Assembly: GCA_024803745.1 (NCBI GenBank)
Contig: JANJXV010000004.1
Coordinates: forward strand, 43,457,358-43,521,357
Direction: 5' to 3'
DNA from: Megascapheus bottae
Lineage: Eukaryota > Chordata > Mammalia > Rodentia > Geomyidae
DNA: 64,000 nt
Position numbers and translations under genes: made by a program. Positions 47,690 through 60,139 of this stretch are shown piece after piece (position 1 is the first letter of the stretch; every line of letters starts with the position of its first letter). Under the pieces are notes generated by a model, which saw only the letters and a program-made list of their open reading frames with translations, was not told the DNA's origin and ran no database searches.

Positions 47690-47948
47690 GTTTCTTTTTT
47701 GTTTTGTTTTTGTATTGTATATGTGATGTCCAGGGTAATTGCAGTTACACAAGTACTCACAGGTAGTGAGTACTTCGTTATGAGTGATCTCACCTTTCTT
47801 TTTCTCCCAGTTTTTCTTCTTGAAACTGCTCCCCTACAAGTTGTGCAGTTTGTTTTCAACAGAGTGTCTAGTGAGTACCAATGCTGCATTTGGTCACCCT
47901 TTGTGCTGCCATGTCTGTATTTCTCCTTACCCTTACCAAACCCAATAA
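47690..47948 (-). mobile_element. Old L1 3' UTR, type C
   Basis: 'tgtattgtatatgtgatgtc', 'cagggtaattgcagttacac', 'aggtagtgagtacttcgtta' and then C/T-rich blocks are the antisense of the type C 3' end at 35.1 kb. The 109-codon minus frame and 99-codon plus frame over this region face each other and are both by-products. Confidence 0.6.
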
Positions 47949-48854
47949 GCTTACATACAAAGGGTACAGAAAAAAAAAAACAAACCAGCAACAAATGAGA
48001 AAAATAAAACTATCAAACAAAAAATAACAAAAATCCTCTTGATTTTTATTTCTTAGAGCCAACAAACATCATTTTATATAGTCACATGCACATAGCTTTT
48101 GAGCCTTTATGATCATCTCCTGTGAATATCCTACTTTGGCCTCCCTGTTGAGTGTTTAGAGTCCTATATAAATTATCAATAATGACCTGACACAATTTTT
48201 GATCGTAGTAGACTGAGGTCCTGTAGTTCATTCAAATGATGATTTGGAATACATATTCAGAAGAACAGATGTAAAATTTAGAAAAGAGTTCAAAACTGGA
48301 AAGTACAAGATTATGTAGAGATGCAGATGATATTTAACAGACATCCTGAAAGTAGACATGATCATAGAAACAGAAAGCATCCTTTGGTTAATACTTCTTT
48401 TTCAAAAGAAAAAAAATAAAAATTACACACTTGATTTTTTTGAGGACTAACTTTGAAAATAGCTAATTAGGGCTGTAAAGGGCACCAGAGGGTTAAGGCC
48501 CTCCAGAGGGAGCATGGCTCCCCAGCTAGAGGATGAAAGGTGAAAAACTAGGGATTGGCTGTGCTAAGTACAGCTTGGCAGATGAGAAAGGTCTAGGAGG
48601 AAGTCTGCCTGTTAGACTGGGAAAATACTTGTTTGCTTTGAAATCCAATCTCTGATCCCTCTGCATGTGTTTGTCATGCTCAAGGAAAGATCGAAGGTTT
48701 GATTCAGATAAAAGAAATTGAGAACCTGTTCATATTACTACTTATTTCACTAATTATCTGGCAAATTACCAAAAATAGATGAAGTCAAAATAAGCAAAGC
48801 AAAAACAAAACAAAACAAAATAGACCTCTGCCCACCTCCCCCCCCCCATTTTTT
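47949..48854. other. Unannotated DNA with a GC-richer patch
   Basis: 48470-48700 is clearly less AT-rich than its surroundings, with a dyad-like 'ggccctccagagggagcat'. I cannot name it. Confidence 0.4.
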
Positions 48855-49048
48855 TAAAACCAGTCTTGGGGCTTGAACTCAGGGCATGGACACTGATCCT
48901 GAGCTTCTTTTGCTCAAGGTTAGCACTCTACCTTTTGAGCAACAGGATCACTTATGACTTTTTAGGTTTATATGGTACTGAGGAATCGAACTCAGAGTTT
49001 CCTGCATGCTAGGCAAGCACTGTACCATTAAGCCACATTTCCAGTTCT
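48855..49048 (-). repeat. IDL-Geo dimeric SINE
   Basis: 'ccagtcttggggcttgaact', 'gctcaaggttagcactctac', 'atggtactgaggaatcgaac' (B-box complement), 'catgctaggcaagcactgta' and 'ccacatttccagttc'. A C9 run lies just to its left (48838-48847). Confidence 0.93.
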
Positions 49049-50250
49049 TGACCCTAAATTTTTTCTAAGAAGAAAACTTAATTTTTATTTGAAAATGTAA
49101 ATAGAAATTAAGTAAAGCTAGAAAATTAGAATATTTAGCAGAAAGCATCATCCGCTTCAAGAGTTGCTAATTGTGTGATCCATTCATGCAAACTCAATTT
49201 CCAGCAGAATTTACAAAGCATTGGTGCAAGCTGATGAGAAAGATCTGTTTCAAAGGAGTTAGTACATTTGTGTGATACATAAAGGAATCATTTCTGTAAA
49301 ATGAGCAAATAATTTGGAACACATTATTTTTCAGCTCTCCCTGAGGCATCATTTGAGGGGATGATTACAACCAAATGAATATTACCTTATCATTTTCTCA
49401 GGAGCAGTAGAAGCTTTTCAGTTAACTCCAGATTGCTCTTATCCTCCACTGAGGGTTTACTGAATCCCATGTTTGGATGGAAAGCTCAGGTAATCCTCTA
49501 AGATCACTAGAAGGTCCTTTTTGTTTTCTTTATTTTAATTTGCATATCTAAATGGCAAATATTTAGTATAATTAGATCAAGATTTATTATCTTCTGGCAA
49601 AATGCAGAAAAATGTGTGCAATTAATAAGTGTGAGACCCATGTTTGTCTCTGCATAGTTTCAACAAGGACTTGTTTTGCATTATCTTCTGCCTTTATCCT
49701 TTACCAAGAGTAGGTTGCTGTTTGTTGTAGCTGTTTATTTATTCATTTATTTATTTTTTAATCCATAGTAAGCATGTCATTCTCTTCATTGAAATATCTC
49801 AGGACTAATTATTATAAATTATCCCTTTTAAAGTACTCAGAGCAAAGTACACTCCAAAATTAACACTTTTGAAAATTAATTTTCAAGTACATGGATGATG
49901 CATACAAAAGTGCATAATTTCTTCAACTCTGTGTAAGAGTTGGAATTCCAGGTTAACATATAATTACTGTTATTTTTCTTGAGGCTTTTTATTTTGGGCA
50001 TTTTGAGGTATGAGGATCATTCCATAAAACCTCATCTTTTGTACTTCCAGTTCAGAGCTAGGCCTTGTCTGCTGCACTCTTTTGTTCGGTCTTTCTTGTC
50101 TTCACTCTACCCACTTCTTAGCAGCAATCTTTTGCAGAGATAATCAGTAATTTTTTTTGCTTTTCTTAAGTACTAATGTGCCAACTGCAGTTATAATTTC
50201 AATTCATTTATGATAAATATGAGGCTATATCTATGAAAGAAAGTAGTAAT
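49049..50250. other. Unannotated DNA
   Basis: Nothing recognised beyond a short (TTTA)n tract near 49735-49756. Confidence 0.45.
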
Positions 50251-50251
50251 C

Positions 50252-50489
50252 AGAGAGCACCTCTCTCCTCTCTCTCTCTCCCTCTCTCTCTCTTTCTTCT
50301 TTTCTTTTGTCAATCCTAGGGGTTGAACTCAGGTCCTGGACACTATCCTTGGGCTTTCTCAAGGCTAGCGCTCTATCACTTGAGCCACAGCATCACTTTC
50401 AGCTTTTTCTATGTCTGTGGTACCTAGGGCTTTGTGTATGCTAGACAAGCACTCTAGTGCTAGGTCAAACTCCTGCCCCCAGGGAGCAC
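50252..50489 (-). repeat. IDL-Geo SINE with (CT)n tail region
   Basis: 'agagagcac' (50252-50260) and 'agggagcac' (50481-50489) may be the duplicated target, with one mismatch. A CT-rich tract (50261-50300) sits at the tail side, then 'atcctaggggttgaactcag', 'cttgagccacagcatcactt' and 'gctagacaagcactctagtg'. The B-box area has a deletion. Confidence 0.85.
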
Positions 50490-51278
50490 TTTTTAGCCTT
50501 ATTTATCTGATCCTTAATCCCATCTCTCCTTTATGGGTCGCCTAAGTCTTTTATCACCGTTAGATTATTACTCCTATGATAACTAATTCTCTTACTTTTT
50601 TTTAGCAATCTTTCACTTTATTTTACTATGTTTATAAGAGCAGTTAAGTTTGCCATGATTATTTTGCAAGAGTAGTGTAGAAATTGGACAGGGTATGAAA
50701 TGAAAAGGACTTTTTTTCACAAAAATGTGACTGTCACTATATAAATTCAGTCATGTCTGTATTTTCATTTAACATTCACCACATTAATAATATAAGCACT
50801 GTTATGCAATTACAGGCAGATTTATTCATATTATTTAATTATAATTGAGCAAAAATTTTACATTCAGTTATACACATTTCAGTTAATCTCATGACCATTT
50901 TTATAGATACTAGGTAAAAATTTTAATTATACTAGATTATGGGGAAGGAGTTGAGTTTGTAGAGCGTTAATTAGTCAAGCTTCATTTAGCAATGTTTATT
51001 TATTCAAACCTATCAATCAGATCAATTTTATTGGCATGCTCATGATTTAATGATAGTGTTTCATTTCTATGTTGCTGTCAATAATTTGTTGACGATATCT
51101 TATAGGTTAAGGACCTCAAACATAACATAAATATAGCCTACATAAAGATGGAGAAGAGTATAACATCTCATGACACAGTAAATCTACTCTTCTGACTTTT
51201 CATACTCTTAGTGACTGTGACCGGATGTTGCAATTTACTTATGTATCCCATATATTGGTATGTTTAGAAGTGAGTATA
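50490..51278. other. Unannotated DNA
   Basis: Nothing recognised. Confidence 0.45.
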
Positions 51279-51430
51279 TAGTTTTTGCTGGCTGGAAGCA
51301 TTTCTCAACTGTTGATGCCCAACTGCCTGCTTAACAAATGTAAGGTCCTGAGTTCAAACCCCAATATCTCATATATATGTAGATATCTACATATATATGC
51401 CAATATATCAAATATACACATATATATGTT
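51279..51430 (+). repeat. Old ID-like monomer with (TA)n tail
   Basis: 'gctggctggaagcatttctc', 'actgcctgcttaacaaatgt', 'aaggtcctgagttcaaaccc' follow the tRNA-like ID body, then 'catatatatgtagatatc' and further AT alternation. Confidence 0.6.
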
Positions 51431-51489
51431 TTTAAACTATAAGGTTAAAATAAGAAGTTAGACTATATTTGAAAGTAATAGTGTAAAAT

Positions 51490-51576
51490 AGTACTGGATT
51501 TGTGGTTCATTAATAGCACACCTGCCAAATAACAAGTATGAGACCCTGAGTACACAGCACAAAACAATGAAACGAA
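51490..51576 (+). repeat. Old ID-like monomer
   Basis: 'tactggatttgtggttcatt', 'agcacacctgccaaataaca', 'agtatgagaccctgagtaca' and an A-rich end: a second monomer about 210 bases after the one at 51.3 kb, equally decayed. Confidence 0.55.
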
Positions 51577-51711
51577 GAACGTAAACATGGCAAGGTTGGC
51601 ACAGCACTGATATGCTTGTGCAAGATATGAGTTGTTCACTCTTACTATTTCAATGGTATTATGTAGGTTTTTATATGTTTTATTTAATATTAATAGTGCA
51701 CATCATTTATT

Positions 51712-51965
51712 AAATGTATTTTATTGATATTATCATGGTTAGGTACAAAAGGGTTACTATTTGTACAATTCAGGTAATGCATACATTTCCATTTTGGAAA
51801 ATTTTATCCCTTCCTTCACAGTCCTCCAGTTTCCCCACTGATCTCTGATCAAAAATTGCCTAGTGTACTTTCCACATAACACATAGTGAATACCACAATT
51901 GCATTTTCACCCTTCCTCTCTACTTCTTGGTGTCTCCTCTTTGCCCTCCCCTAAAAAGTAGAAAA
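51712..51965 (-). mobile_element. Old L1 3' UTR, type C
   Basis: 'gttaggtacaaaagggttac', 'acaattcaggtaatgcatac', C/T-rich blocks and 'tttccacataacacatag' follow the order of the 47.7 kb copy. Confidence 0.55.
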
Positions 51966-52027
51966 AGAAAAAAAGAATAAGCATCACTACCACAAAATTG
52001 TTTTAATCTAATTGCATTTTATTTATT

Positions 52028-52264
52028 TTCATCAATTACTGGTTCTTTGACTCAGGCCTGAGGTGCTAGACCTGAGTTATTTTGCTCAAGGCTATCATTC
52101 TATCACCTTAGCCACAGCTCCACTTCTGGCTTTTTGGTGATTAATTGGAGGTAAAAGAGTCTAGTAGAATTTTCTGCCTTGGGTGGCTTTGAACTGTGGC
52201 CCTCAGATCTAATTTTCCTGAATAGCTAGGATAATAGGTATGAGCCAGCAGCACCCAACACAGA
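52028..52264 (-). repeat. B1-like/Geo composite SINE
   Basis: 'tttgctcaaggctatcattc', 'ttagccacagctccacttct', 'ggcttttggtga'-type spacer with 'ttaattggagg', then 'tgccttgggtggctttgaac' and 'aatagctaggataataggta'. Confidence 0.85.
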
Positions 52265-53872
52265 GGTTTATTTTTTATTGTTGTTGTTTTTAGTAATTCT
52301 TAATACTAAAAATGAGCCCCAAACTCACAGATGGCATTTCCCCAGAACTCATTGTTTTTCAAGATGAGAAATATCTTTCTTAAAATTCCCTGCTAAAGTT
52401 TTCTTTAAACAAATTTTTGTCTTGACAAACCATCTTGTAAAATGGAGAGCTTCATTTAAAAAATACATACAATATGTTTCTAATAAATGTATTCTGCAGA
52501 TTTACCATGCATAAAACGGTTGTGATGATCCTATTATTGTACATATTGTAATCAGGATTTAGTTGAACTGCATGCTATTTAACAGACTGCACACAGCCAG
52601 TTTTTAGTGGCAACACAGCTGGATTCATTTTTCAGGATGAAAGATCACCCTTAATAAAATCCCACTGCTGGTGAGACTGAAAAATGCTCAAAGTAGGCTT
52701 TAAATTGGCTACAAAGGTAGACATTTCTTGCCAACCCCTGTGTGGTGTATTAAGCAAAATGGAAACATTTAATTTTAATTAGAATATTGAATTAGATTCT
52801 AAGTCAAATCTGGGACAAATTTAGGAAAGAAGCCATTTCATTGTAGTTAAAGGTGTTAAAATGGATTTTCTGTATCTCAAATAGAAATTCATAAAATTTG
52901 AACTGGAAATTTATGGTGAAAATGACTAATAATGTTGCTAGACATTAACCCATAGGCACAAAAATATGAAGGATTATAAGACTTCAAAATATATAAATGG
53001 TCATGCCAGCAGTAATCTTCTTTATAAATATACTAATTGAGAAAACCTTATGATATTGGTTTTCCGCAATTCATCTTAATCATATAAGCTAAATTCTTTT
53101 TATTATCCTTGATTTGACTGTCCTAATTTCAGTGAGCACAAAGTACTAATTGATGGCATTGCAGAACAGTTACATTATCTTCTTTCAATCCTACTCCCTA
53201 CACTTGTGATTAAAGCATGAAATCAAATTTAAAGGATCCTAATAGAGTTTGTGTGTGGGTCACAGTCACGTAACAACTTCTTTCTCTTGTGTTTCTTTGG
53301 ACTTCACAAGTGAAATTCCTGGAATCCATTCAAGCATAATGTGAGGACAATTTAGAAGTTCTGATGGCCCTTTAGAAAATAATGAATGAATAATAAAAGA
53401 TATATTATTCTCAGATACACTTCTGTTTACTCCCGGGGTTTCCAGGAATGGCACATTTGTTCTGGGGAATGCAGCAATCACTCTGAAAGATTCTAGAACA
53501 GATTTCTAATGTTCTTTATTTTATGCTTAGTAACTAATGATAATCACATCATGGATAATCATTCTGATAAAATACTATCATTCAAGGTCTGTTTATTATA
53601 TTCAATACTCAGAGAAATCAGGCTGACAGAATTTCTGAGAATTTCATAAAAGTTTAAAATGAAATTTCTAAATGTACAACTGCCACAATCATTAGTACTT
53701 AGAATTTGTGGTGAATAGTTCAATGGATTTAAAACTCTCAGCAGTTAATGTACTGTGTTCTGATATTCAAACCTTTCATTTTGTCAAATTTATCAGTAAA
53801 TATTGAGGTATCTTCACCATATTGGACAATCATATCAGTTTAAAATAAAGTCATCAGATGAAAGGAGTTTCT
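52265..53872. other. Unannotated DNA
   Basis: About 1.6 kb without a recognised repeat. The 71-codon minus frame at 53266-53481 has ordinary composition but no family match that I can see. Confidence 0.45.
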
Positions 53873-54094
53873 TTGCCAGGTATAGTAGTTCATGCCTATA
53901 ATCCTAGCTACTCAGCAGGCTGAGATCTGAGGATCAAGGTTCAAAGGTAGCCCAGGCACAAAAGGACCTGAGACTCTTATCTCTTACCTATAAGAAATGG
54001 GAAATGGGGCTTGGCTCAAGGGTAGGGTGATAGCCTTGAGCTGAAGAGATCAGGGACAATGCCCAGGCCAAGTTTCAGCCCCATGACCCACCAA
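53873..54094 (+). repeat. B1-like/Geo composite SINE
   Basis: 'gccaggtatagtagttcatg', 'cctataatcctagctactca', 'gatctgaggatcaaggttca', then 'gaaatggggcttggctcaag', 'gatagccttgagctgaagag' and 'cagccccatgacccacc'. Its tail has become the microsatellite that follows. Confidence 0.94.
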
Positions 54095-54111
54095 AGGAAG
54101 GAAGGAAAGAA

Positions 54112-54197
<86 letters not shown>

Positions 54198-54256
54198 AGG
54201 GAGGGAGGGAGGGAGGGAGGGAGGGAGGGAGGGAGGAAAGAAAGAAGAGGGAAGAA
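54095..54256. repeat. Compound (GGAA)n/(GA)n/(GGGA)n microsatellite
   Basis: GGAA units, then a GA run (about 54112-54192), then GGGA units to about 54235. It starts exactly at the SINE tail. The Arg/Glu/Gly-rich (plus) and Ser/Leu/Pro-rich (minus) frames are repeat translations. Confidence 0.98.
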
Positions 54257-54580
54257 AATGTTGTAAAATCAATAAATACTTGTGAGACATATTAAAATAC
54301 AATATAATATAACATGAATGATCTGCAGATAATTCCTTTTATTGATGAAGTATAGAGAGGGGTAATGAGGATAATTATTGAATCTTATCTACCGCACATT
54401 TTAAATGAAAGCCTAGTGTGTGGGGGGGGCATTGCCTATAGTTACTGTGGTTACCATTTTGTGTATGGTAATGGCTGAAGAGCCTGTGCAAGCATCCAAT
54501 CAGAATGAAGTTCTAATGGATGAGTTATTTAACTGCAGTGTTCTTTGACAAATTATATCAGGACAGAGAATATTCACTAT
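54257..54580. other. Unannotated DNA
   Basis: Nothing recognised; a G8 run near 54421. Confidence 0.45.
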
Positions 54581-54581
54581 C

Positions 54582-54850
54582 GTGTGTATGTGTGTGTGTG
54601 TGTGTGTGTGCACATGCGCGTGCTGATCCTAGGGTTTGAACTCAGGAACTGAATGATGTTCCTAAGCTTGTTTTTCCTATGGTTAGTACTCTGGTACCTG
54701 AATCATGTTCTACTTCTAGCATTTTAATTGTTAATTGAAGAAAGGAGCCTTACGAACTTTCCTGATGGGGCTGACTTAGAATTGTAATCCTCAGACTTCA
54801 ACTTTGTGAGTAGCTAGGATTATAGGCTTGAGCCACCAGCATCTGGCTTT
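54582..54850 (-). repeat. B1-like/Geo SINE with (TG)n tail
   Basis: A TG run with interruptions (54582-54610) is in tail position, then 'gatcctagggtttgaactca', 'ttgttaattgaagaaaggag', and the B1-like half with 'gtgagtagctaggattatag' and 'gcttgagccaccagcatctg'. Confidence 0.85.
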
Positions 54851-55339
54851 ATGTTAAATTCTGGAAGAATAACATGGGGAAATAACTGATTTAAAGAGAA
54901 CACAAAGAGGAAAAAAGAGGTTAATAATCTAGTCACACATTGTAGCAAAGCTAACTTGCAGTTAGCACCTCAAATCCCCCCCAAAACTTTTCCTTTGCTT
55001 TTGCAGAAGCAGGTGGTTAGATTAGTACTCATGACTATTCATAGTATCCTTTTGCTTGTTTGTTGTATAATTCCTGTTCACATTTAATTTCCTTTGGAAT
55101 ATATTGGAAAAACATACCTTATTTATGTTAAGGCCCTTGGATCATTCAATATATAGATATCAATGCTTGGCTATTTGGTTTTCCTCTTCATTTATATTTG
55201 TTAAGCAATATTAACATGGTCCCTTGTATTTCGTGTCACCAAAGGCAAACACTCATGAACCTCTGATAACAAATGCTATCAATTAAAATGTTGATTTTTT
55301 TGGAAGTTGAAAGATGCTAATGCAACATCTTAGTTGTGT

Positions 55340-55412
55340 AGTTATTTCTCCTATATCTAGGTAAATACCCAGGAATAGAAGTGTCTGATCCTTGGCCATA
55401 ATCCTCTAAAAA
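55340..55412 (-). mobile_element. Possible old L1 fragment
   Basis: 'atttctcctatatctaggta', 'aatacccaggaatagaagtg' resembles the complement of ORF2 around the 'GYYP'-type C-terminal motif of old L1s. Short and diverged. Confidence 0.3.
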
Positions 55413-55788
55413 ACCCAAAGAGTCCCAATAAGTACTGATGTCAGTGATTCTGATAAGCTGGCTGCATTACTGAAATAATTTACCTTAGTAGTTACTGCAT
55501 TCTTGTTATCTACCTCTTAGAAAGTCCCCCTTTTGTTTACTTTCCCTAAACAGTCTTAAAAGAGCCACTGGCCAACATGACCTTATAAATAGCTATCAGT
55601 GAAGGGGAGGACACCTTCCTTTTAACTATCTCTATGGCTAACTCCTTCCTTACCCCTAGGTGTTTGGGAATTCTAATCATTTGATATTAAAATATTAAAT
55701 ATGAGATGTTAGTACATGGGGGGTTTCTTCATCCTTCACCCAGGAATCTGCAGATTGGAAACAGTAGTCCTTCCTCACATTATGAATA
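55413..55788. other. Unannotated DNA
   Basis: Nothing recognised. Confidence 0.45.
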
Positions 55789-55902
55789 ATGAGCCACAGC
55801 ACCACTTTCAGCTTTTTCTATGTATGCGGTTCTGAGGAATCAAACCCAGGGCTTCCTGCATGCTAGGCAAGCACTCTACCACTAGGGCAACTCCCTGACT
55901 GA
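55789..55902 (-). repeat. IDL-Geo SINE, left-half fragment
   Basis: 'gagccacagcaccactttca', 'tatgtatgcggttctgagga', 'atcaaacccagggcttcctg', 'catgctaggcaagcactcta', then 'gcaactccc': the ID-like half plus the start of Geo. The Geo end and tail are missing. Confidence 0.92.
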
Positions 55903-57165
55903 CATTGTTCATTCTTGACCACTTTCTTAAAAATGTGAGAACAATGGGCAGGAAAAGGAGAGATGGCAGGCTAAGCTTTGGCACTGGTCTTTTACTATTG
56001 TTCATGAATACATTTAACCTGCGTATTGGCTGATAGGGACATATCTAAAGAAGGAAAAAGGAGAGTTTAAGTATCATTTTCCTATTGCATAGTTACATCT
56101 TGCTTTAACAGGTCGAATTTTATAAGGGGGGGGAAGACCCTTTTCTTGTGACAAACTCACTTTGCTAAACACTTAATAGGACCTGGATTTCCTTCCGTGC
56201 AGCTGATCTTCCCTAAACAGATGTTCAACCTAGAATCAGAACATCTGTGTTATGAGGCAAAGGATACTAGATCACTTTTGTGCTCCAAAAAACTACATTA
56301 TTGGGATCATGATGTATCAATAGATATACCAGGAAAAGAGTACTTCATAGCAGATTAGCTTGAAAAACAGGAAATGCTTTGCCAAGAAAATATCCAGCTA
56401 TAGACTTGTCAGCATGATACTAACTTGGGACACAATTCTCAGATTCATGCAGATTTGAGTTAGTTCTTACTATCCCCAGACATCCAGTTTCTATTCTAAA
56501 TTATCTAAAGTGTAAAGGCCTGTAAACTCACATTCCTTATCCACAATAAAGATTAAAACACTGTTCCACAGGCTTTGGTGGAGAAATTTATGTAGAAATG
56601 CATGTAAAGCAATCTGTAATATGACACGTAGTCCATAAATCAAGTCTAAGCACGCCTGGGACAAAATATTTGTCATAAAATCAAGTAAATAAGAAAATTG
56701 AACACAAGTAAAAACATGCCAGAGTAGTCAATTACTTATATCATACAAATACTGTAATTTTATGTAGTAGTTAAAATGATGAGGCAGGTATTTTTTTTGA
56801 ATTCTGACATGAAATATGCACCCTTTAAACTGTAAACTGAAAGAAATTGCTGTATTCAGAGTATCATTATAGAGGTTCCTACTCTTGCAGAAATGCATAT
56901 ATGTATATAAGTATGTATAGATATATATGTGAAGTTATGCAAGGATGTATAAAAGAAGTTTTAAAGATTATACAATGCTTGGAGTTGTTTTATTTTAATT
57001 TAGATAGTATATAACCCTAGCTTCTTTATACCATTTTCTGTGTCCATGTGTATGTATGTGTATAAAATAAGTATGTCTTTTGCTCAAAGTACAATAAAAG
57101 CACTTGAGATTGTAAAAATCAAAATATGTATTAGCATTCTGAGTCTCAAAACTGGTGCAGGTGCA
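55903..57165. other. Unannotated DNA
   Basis: Nothing recognised. Confidence 0.45.
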
Positions 57166-57480
57166 AAATTCAGAGTAAAGACCACCCTATATAAGGATTT
57201 ATGGTGATAACAGAGAAAAATGTCAGGACACAGTCTTTTGCTTGATACAACAAAGTAATGTAGAAATACAGGAATGCAGGGAGAAGCAACATATACAGGG
57301 CCAAGATGTTCAAAAAAATCCAGTGAACAAAATTTGATAAGAAACTAGGCAGAGCCCCAGGCCAACAGGCAGCTTGCTGCAGGAGAGCAGAGGCCAAACT
57401 TTTATAGCCTTGACATGTAAAGCATTTTAAATACCAAGATGACAGAGCTGCTCATAAAACCATCTGGTATTTTGCTTCTC
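57166..57480 (-). other. Unidentified segment with TATA-like motif and hydrophobic frame
   Basis: On the minus strand 'gctataaaagtttggcc' (57392-57408) is a good TATA box and lies just before a 75-codon frame that starts at 57397. The frame encodes aromatic- and leucine-rich stretches such as 'IFLNILALYMLLLPAFLYFY'. The arrangement could be an LTR-like promoter or a short retrocopy. No family is recognised, and there is no poly(A) signal at the expected distance. Confidence 0.25.
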
Positions 57481-57956
57481 CATCTGTTGGTCAGCATAGA
57501 GCCATCCAAGCCACCAAAATTCCTTGGTCTTAAAACACAGTATGAATATCCATGCTTTTTAAGCTTTGGAGATAACAATAGTCACTTAGAAAGTAATCAC
57601 TTATAGAAAACCATAAAATATGAGTTGATACTCAGATATTAATGGACTCATAATTAAGAAAACCTAGAATTGTATTTATGCCTAAATATAAAATATCCAA
57701 ATAGTTTAAATTTAAATTTAAAAGATTGACAATTTAAAATGTTTTCTAAACTCATCCATTCTTGAACAGCTTCAGTGCAATTGAATATTAAACCTGATAT
57801 ACTTCACTTTTCAGACTAATAATGGTTCCCATAATTTATAAACATAAAAGAAATAATGCAAAGAATCCTCAGCCACTTATCTTTTCTGAATGTCTCATAC
57901 ATATGGCTGGTGCATAGTTTATAATGAAGTCAGTGTTAGGCCTCTAAATTCACACA
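57481..57956. other. Unannotated DNA
   Basis: Nothing recognised. Confidence 0.45.
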
Positions 57957-57957
57957 T

Positions 57958-58245
57958 AAATAGAGCACTGGGAGCTGGGCGCAGTGGCTCATGCTTGTAA
58001 TCCTAGCTACTCAGGAGGCTGAGATCTGAGGATCAAGGTTCTAAGCCAACACAAAAGGACCTGAGACCCTTATCTCCAATTAACAAAGATAGACAAAGGA
58101 CCTGAGACTCTTATCTCCCATTACCTCTAGAAAAGGGTAGGGTGGTAGCCTTGCCTTGAGCTGAAGAGCTCAGGAACAGCGTCCAGGCTGAGTTAAAGCC
58201 CCATGACATGCCCCCACGCCCCCCCCACACAAATAGGGCACTGGG
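57958..58245 (+). repeat. B1-like/Geo SINE with target-site duplication and internal repeat
   Basis: Duplication 'aaatagagcactggg' (57958-57972) and 'aaatagggcactggg' (58231-58245), one mismatch. The body starts 'agctgggcgcagtggctcat'. A segment around 'aggacctgagacccttatct' occurs twice (58052-58085 and 58093-58126), so the linker between the two halves is duplicated in this copy. A C-rich end replaces the usual A tail. Confidence 0.95.
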
Positions 58246-58246
58246 T

Positions 58247-60138
58247 TAACTGTAGCCTCAGGAGGATGGCTTTCTAAATGCTGAATAATTCACAGTTTGC
58301 TTCTATGCTGAAATAAATGCCTAGGTCCACCTCAACTATATACTAATTGAATTATTTCTGTGATATTATAATAATTAATGTGAATTTCCCTTTTCATAAT
58401 TAGATCATTAAAAGACAATTCTTTTATGTTTGAGTTGTGAATAAGAGCTCCCTAACTGAAGCTGAATGTCCTGCTGTCTTCTTTATAAGTTACATATCCT
58501 GAGCATGGGGCTGGATCAGAAATGTCTGTCACATGAATCAAACCTACCAAAACCTTGGCATTCACCTCAGCCTGACATTAAGTAAAACTAGGTATTGAAG
58601 AGCTCATGGTAACAGATATTATAAGAGAGGATGCCCTGTGGTGTTGTTGGAATCTGGTACCACACTTGGAATGGATTAGAAGGAAGTACAAAAAAATCTT
58701 TTTCAGGTAACAGGAGAAATTATGCAGACAACATAAAACCATTATAACTTCACTTGATGTCATAAACTTTTAGGTCTCATGTGACATTTTAAAAACTAAA
58801 AGCAGGTGTTTCTCCTGAGAACTATAAGTTCAAAATCTGTCTTAGGTAACTTGATTCCTTTCAGCTCATAGACTTAAGATGTCAAAATGTTTCAATCAAA
58901 CAGATTGAGTGAAAGGAGTGATGATATGAGGTTATTCTAAAGGCCAGGGCATAAATAGGTCTAAATCATCCCTGTAACTCTTAATGCTAAAATTAATTAT
59001 ATGAACTATGTATGAAGAAATAGGCACATGTATAGATATTTAGGCATATATAGGTAGATATGAAAATAAAGATAAGCTGTAGAAAAGGATATTAGCATAG
59101 ATGTATATGATGTAGGCATCAATATAGTGAGATTTATAAATAGCTACAGATGGCCAAGTGTGCAAGTATTCTGCATACCCATGGAGTAGAAAAGTGAGAT
59201 AAATAGTAAATTCTTTTCTACCAGCAAATGTATCATTCATTTTACTTTTTGCTATCATATTAATCAGTAATAAGACACATATGTAGCCATATGCCAACAG
59301 AGAGAGGTCTTTTCCACAATGTATAATTAGTAGCAAATATTTTGATCAGTGTGATGGAAGCAAATAAATAAACTTTAAAACTTTATTTATGAGGAATTGG
59401 CAATAAAAAATAGTGCATAGTATGAATTTAAATCAATTGGAAATGGAGAATTTTTTTTAAATAGCAGTATTACTCAAGTGTTCCCAGACATTAAGAGCCT
59501 GTGGGTGGCACAGATTTCAAGAGTAATTATATCCTTAGTCATAAACAGGTGGGCACTGTTGTTAGGCTGCCAATCCTAGATGGGCATCTATACCATACAT
59601 GGTAAAACAAGGAGTCAGTTGCTCCTTTCCCATTTCTTCTCTGTAATACTTTGAGTGTCTGTTCTTAGCAACAACCTGTAAGAGAGATTTAAAGGGCTAA
59701 AAATATTGCTTCGGTTCATTCAGTACTCATAACACAGGGACTACACTGCATTGCCATAGAAATACATTCTGCCTGCTACGATATTTGAAACTCATAGGAC
59801 CATGCCAAACACCAGATGTGAAGATCATCTTAGTGTATTTTTTTCTTACCTGTTTACTATCTTTGGCATGTAAGTATTCAACTTTTTCCTCTATGACTTG
59901 CTCACCTTATGAAAATCAGTCTTGCAAACAGAACTTGACAATCTAATAATCAATGCTAATTTAGGATCAGTCAGAAACATCGCACCAGACTGATAAGATC
60001 ATGAGCTATGGAAAAGAAACAATGTATAAAGGAAAATTCATAGATTAAAAATAGAATGCACACATTCAGAAAATACTGACATAGAATTTCATGTTTTCCT
60101 TAGACTGTGAAGTAGAAGTTATAGTAGAAAATTAATGC
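58247..60138. other. Unannotated DNA
   Basis: About 1.9 kb with no recognised repeat. The 98-codon minus frame at 59040-59336 is Tyr/Ile/Leu-rich, overlaps AT-rich 'tagata' repeats and is unlikely to be a gene. Confidence 0.45.
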
Positions 60139-60139
60139 T

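Noticed and set aside
47665..47998. Opposed 109-codon and 99-codon frames, among the longest in the window
   Set aside because: They overlap on opposite strands over an old L1 3' UTR remnant and have no family resemblance.
54059..54302. Arg-Glu repeat protein (plus) and Ser-Leu-Pro repeat protein (minus)
   Set aside because: Both come from the GA/GGGA microsatellite at a SINE tail.
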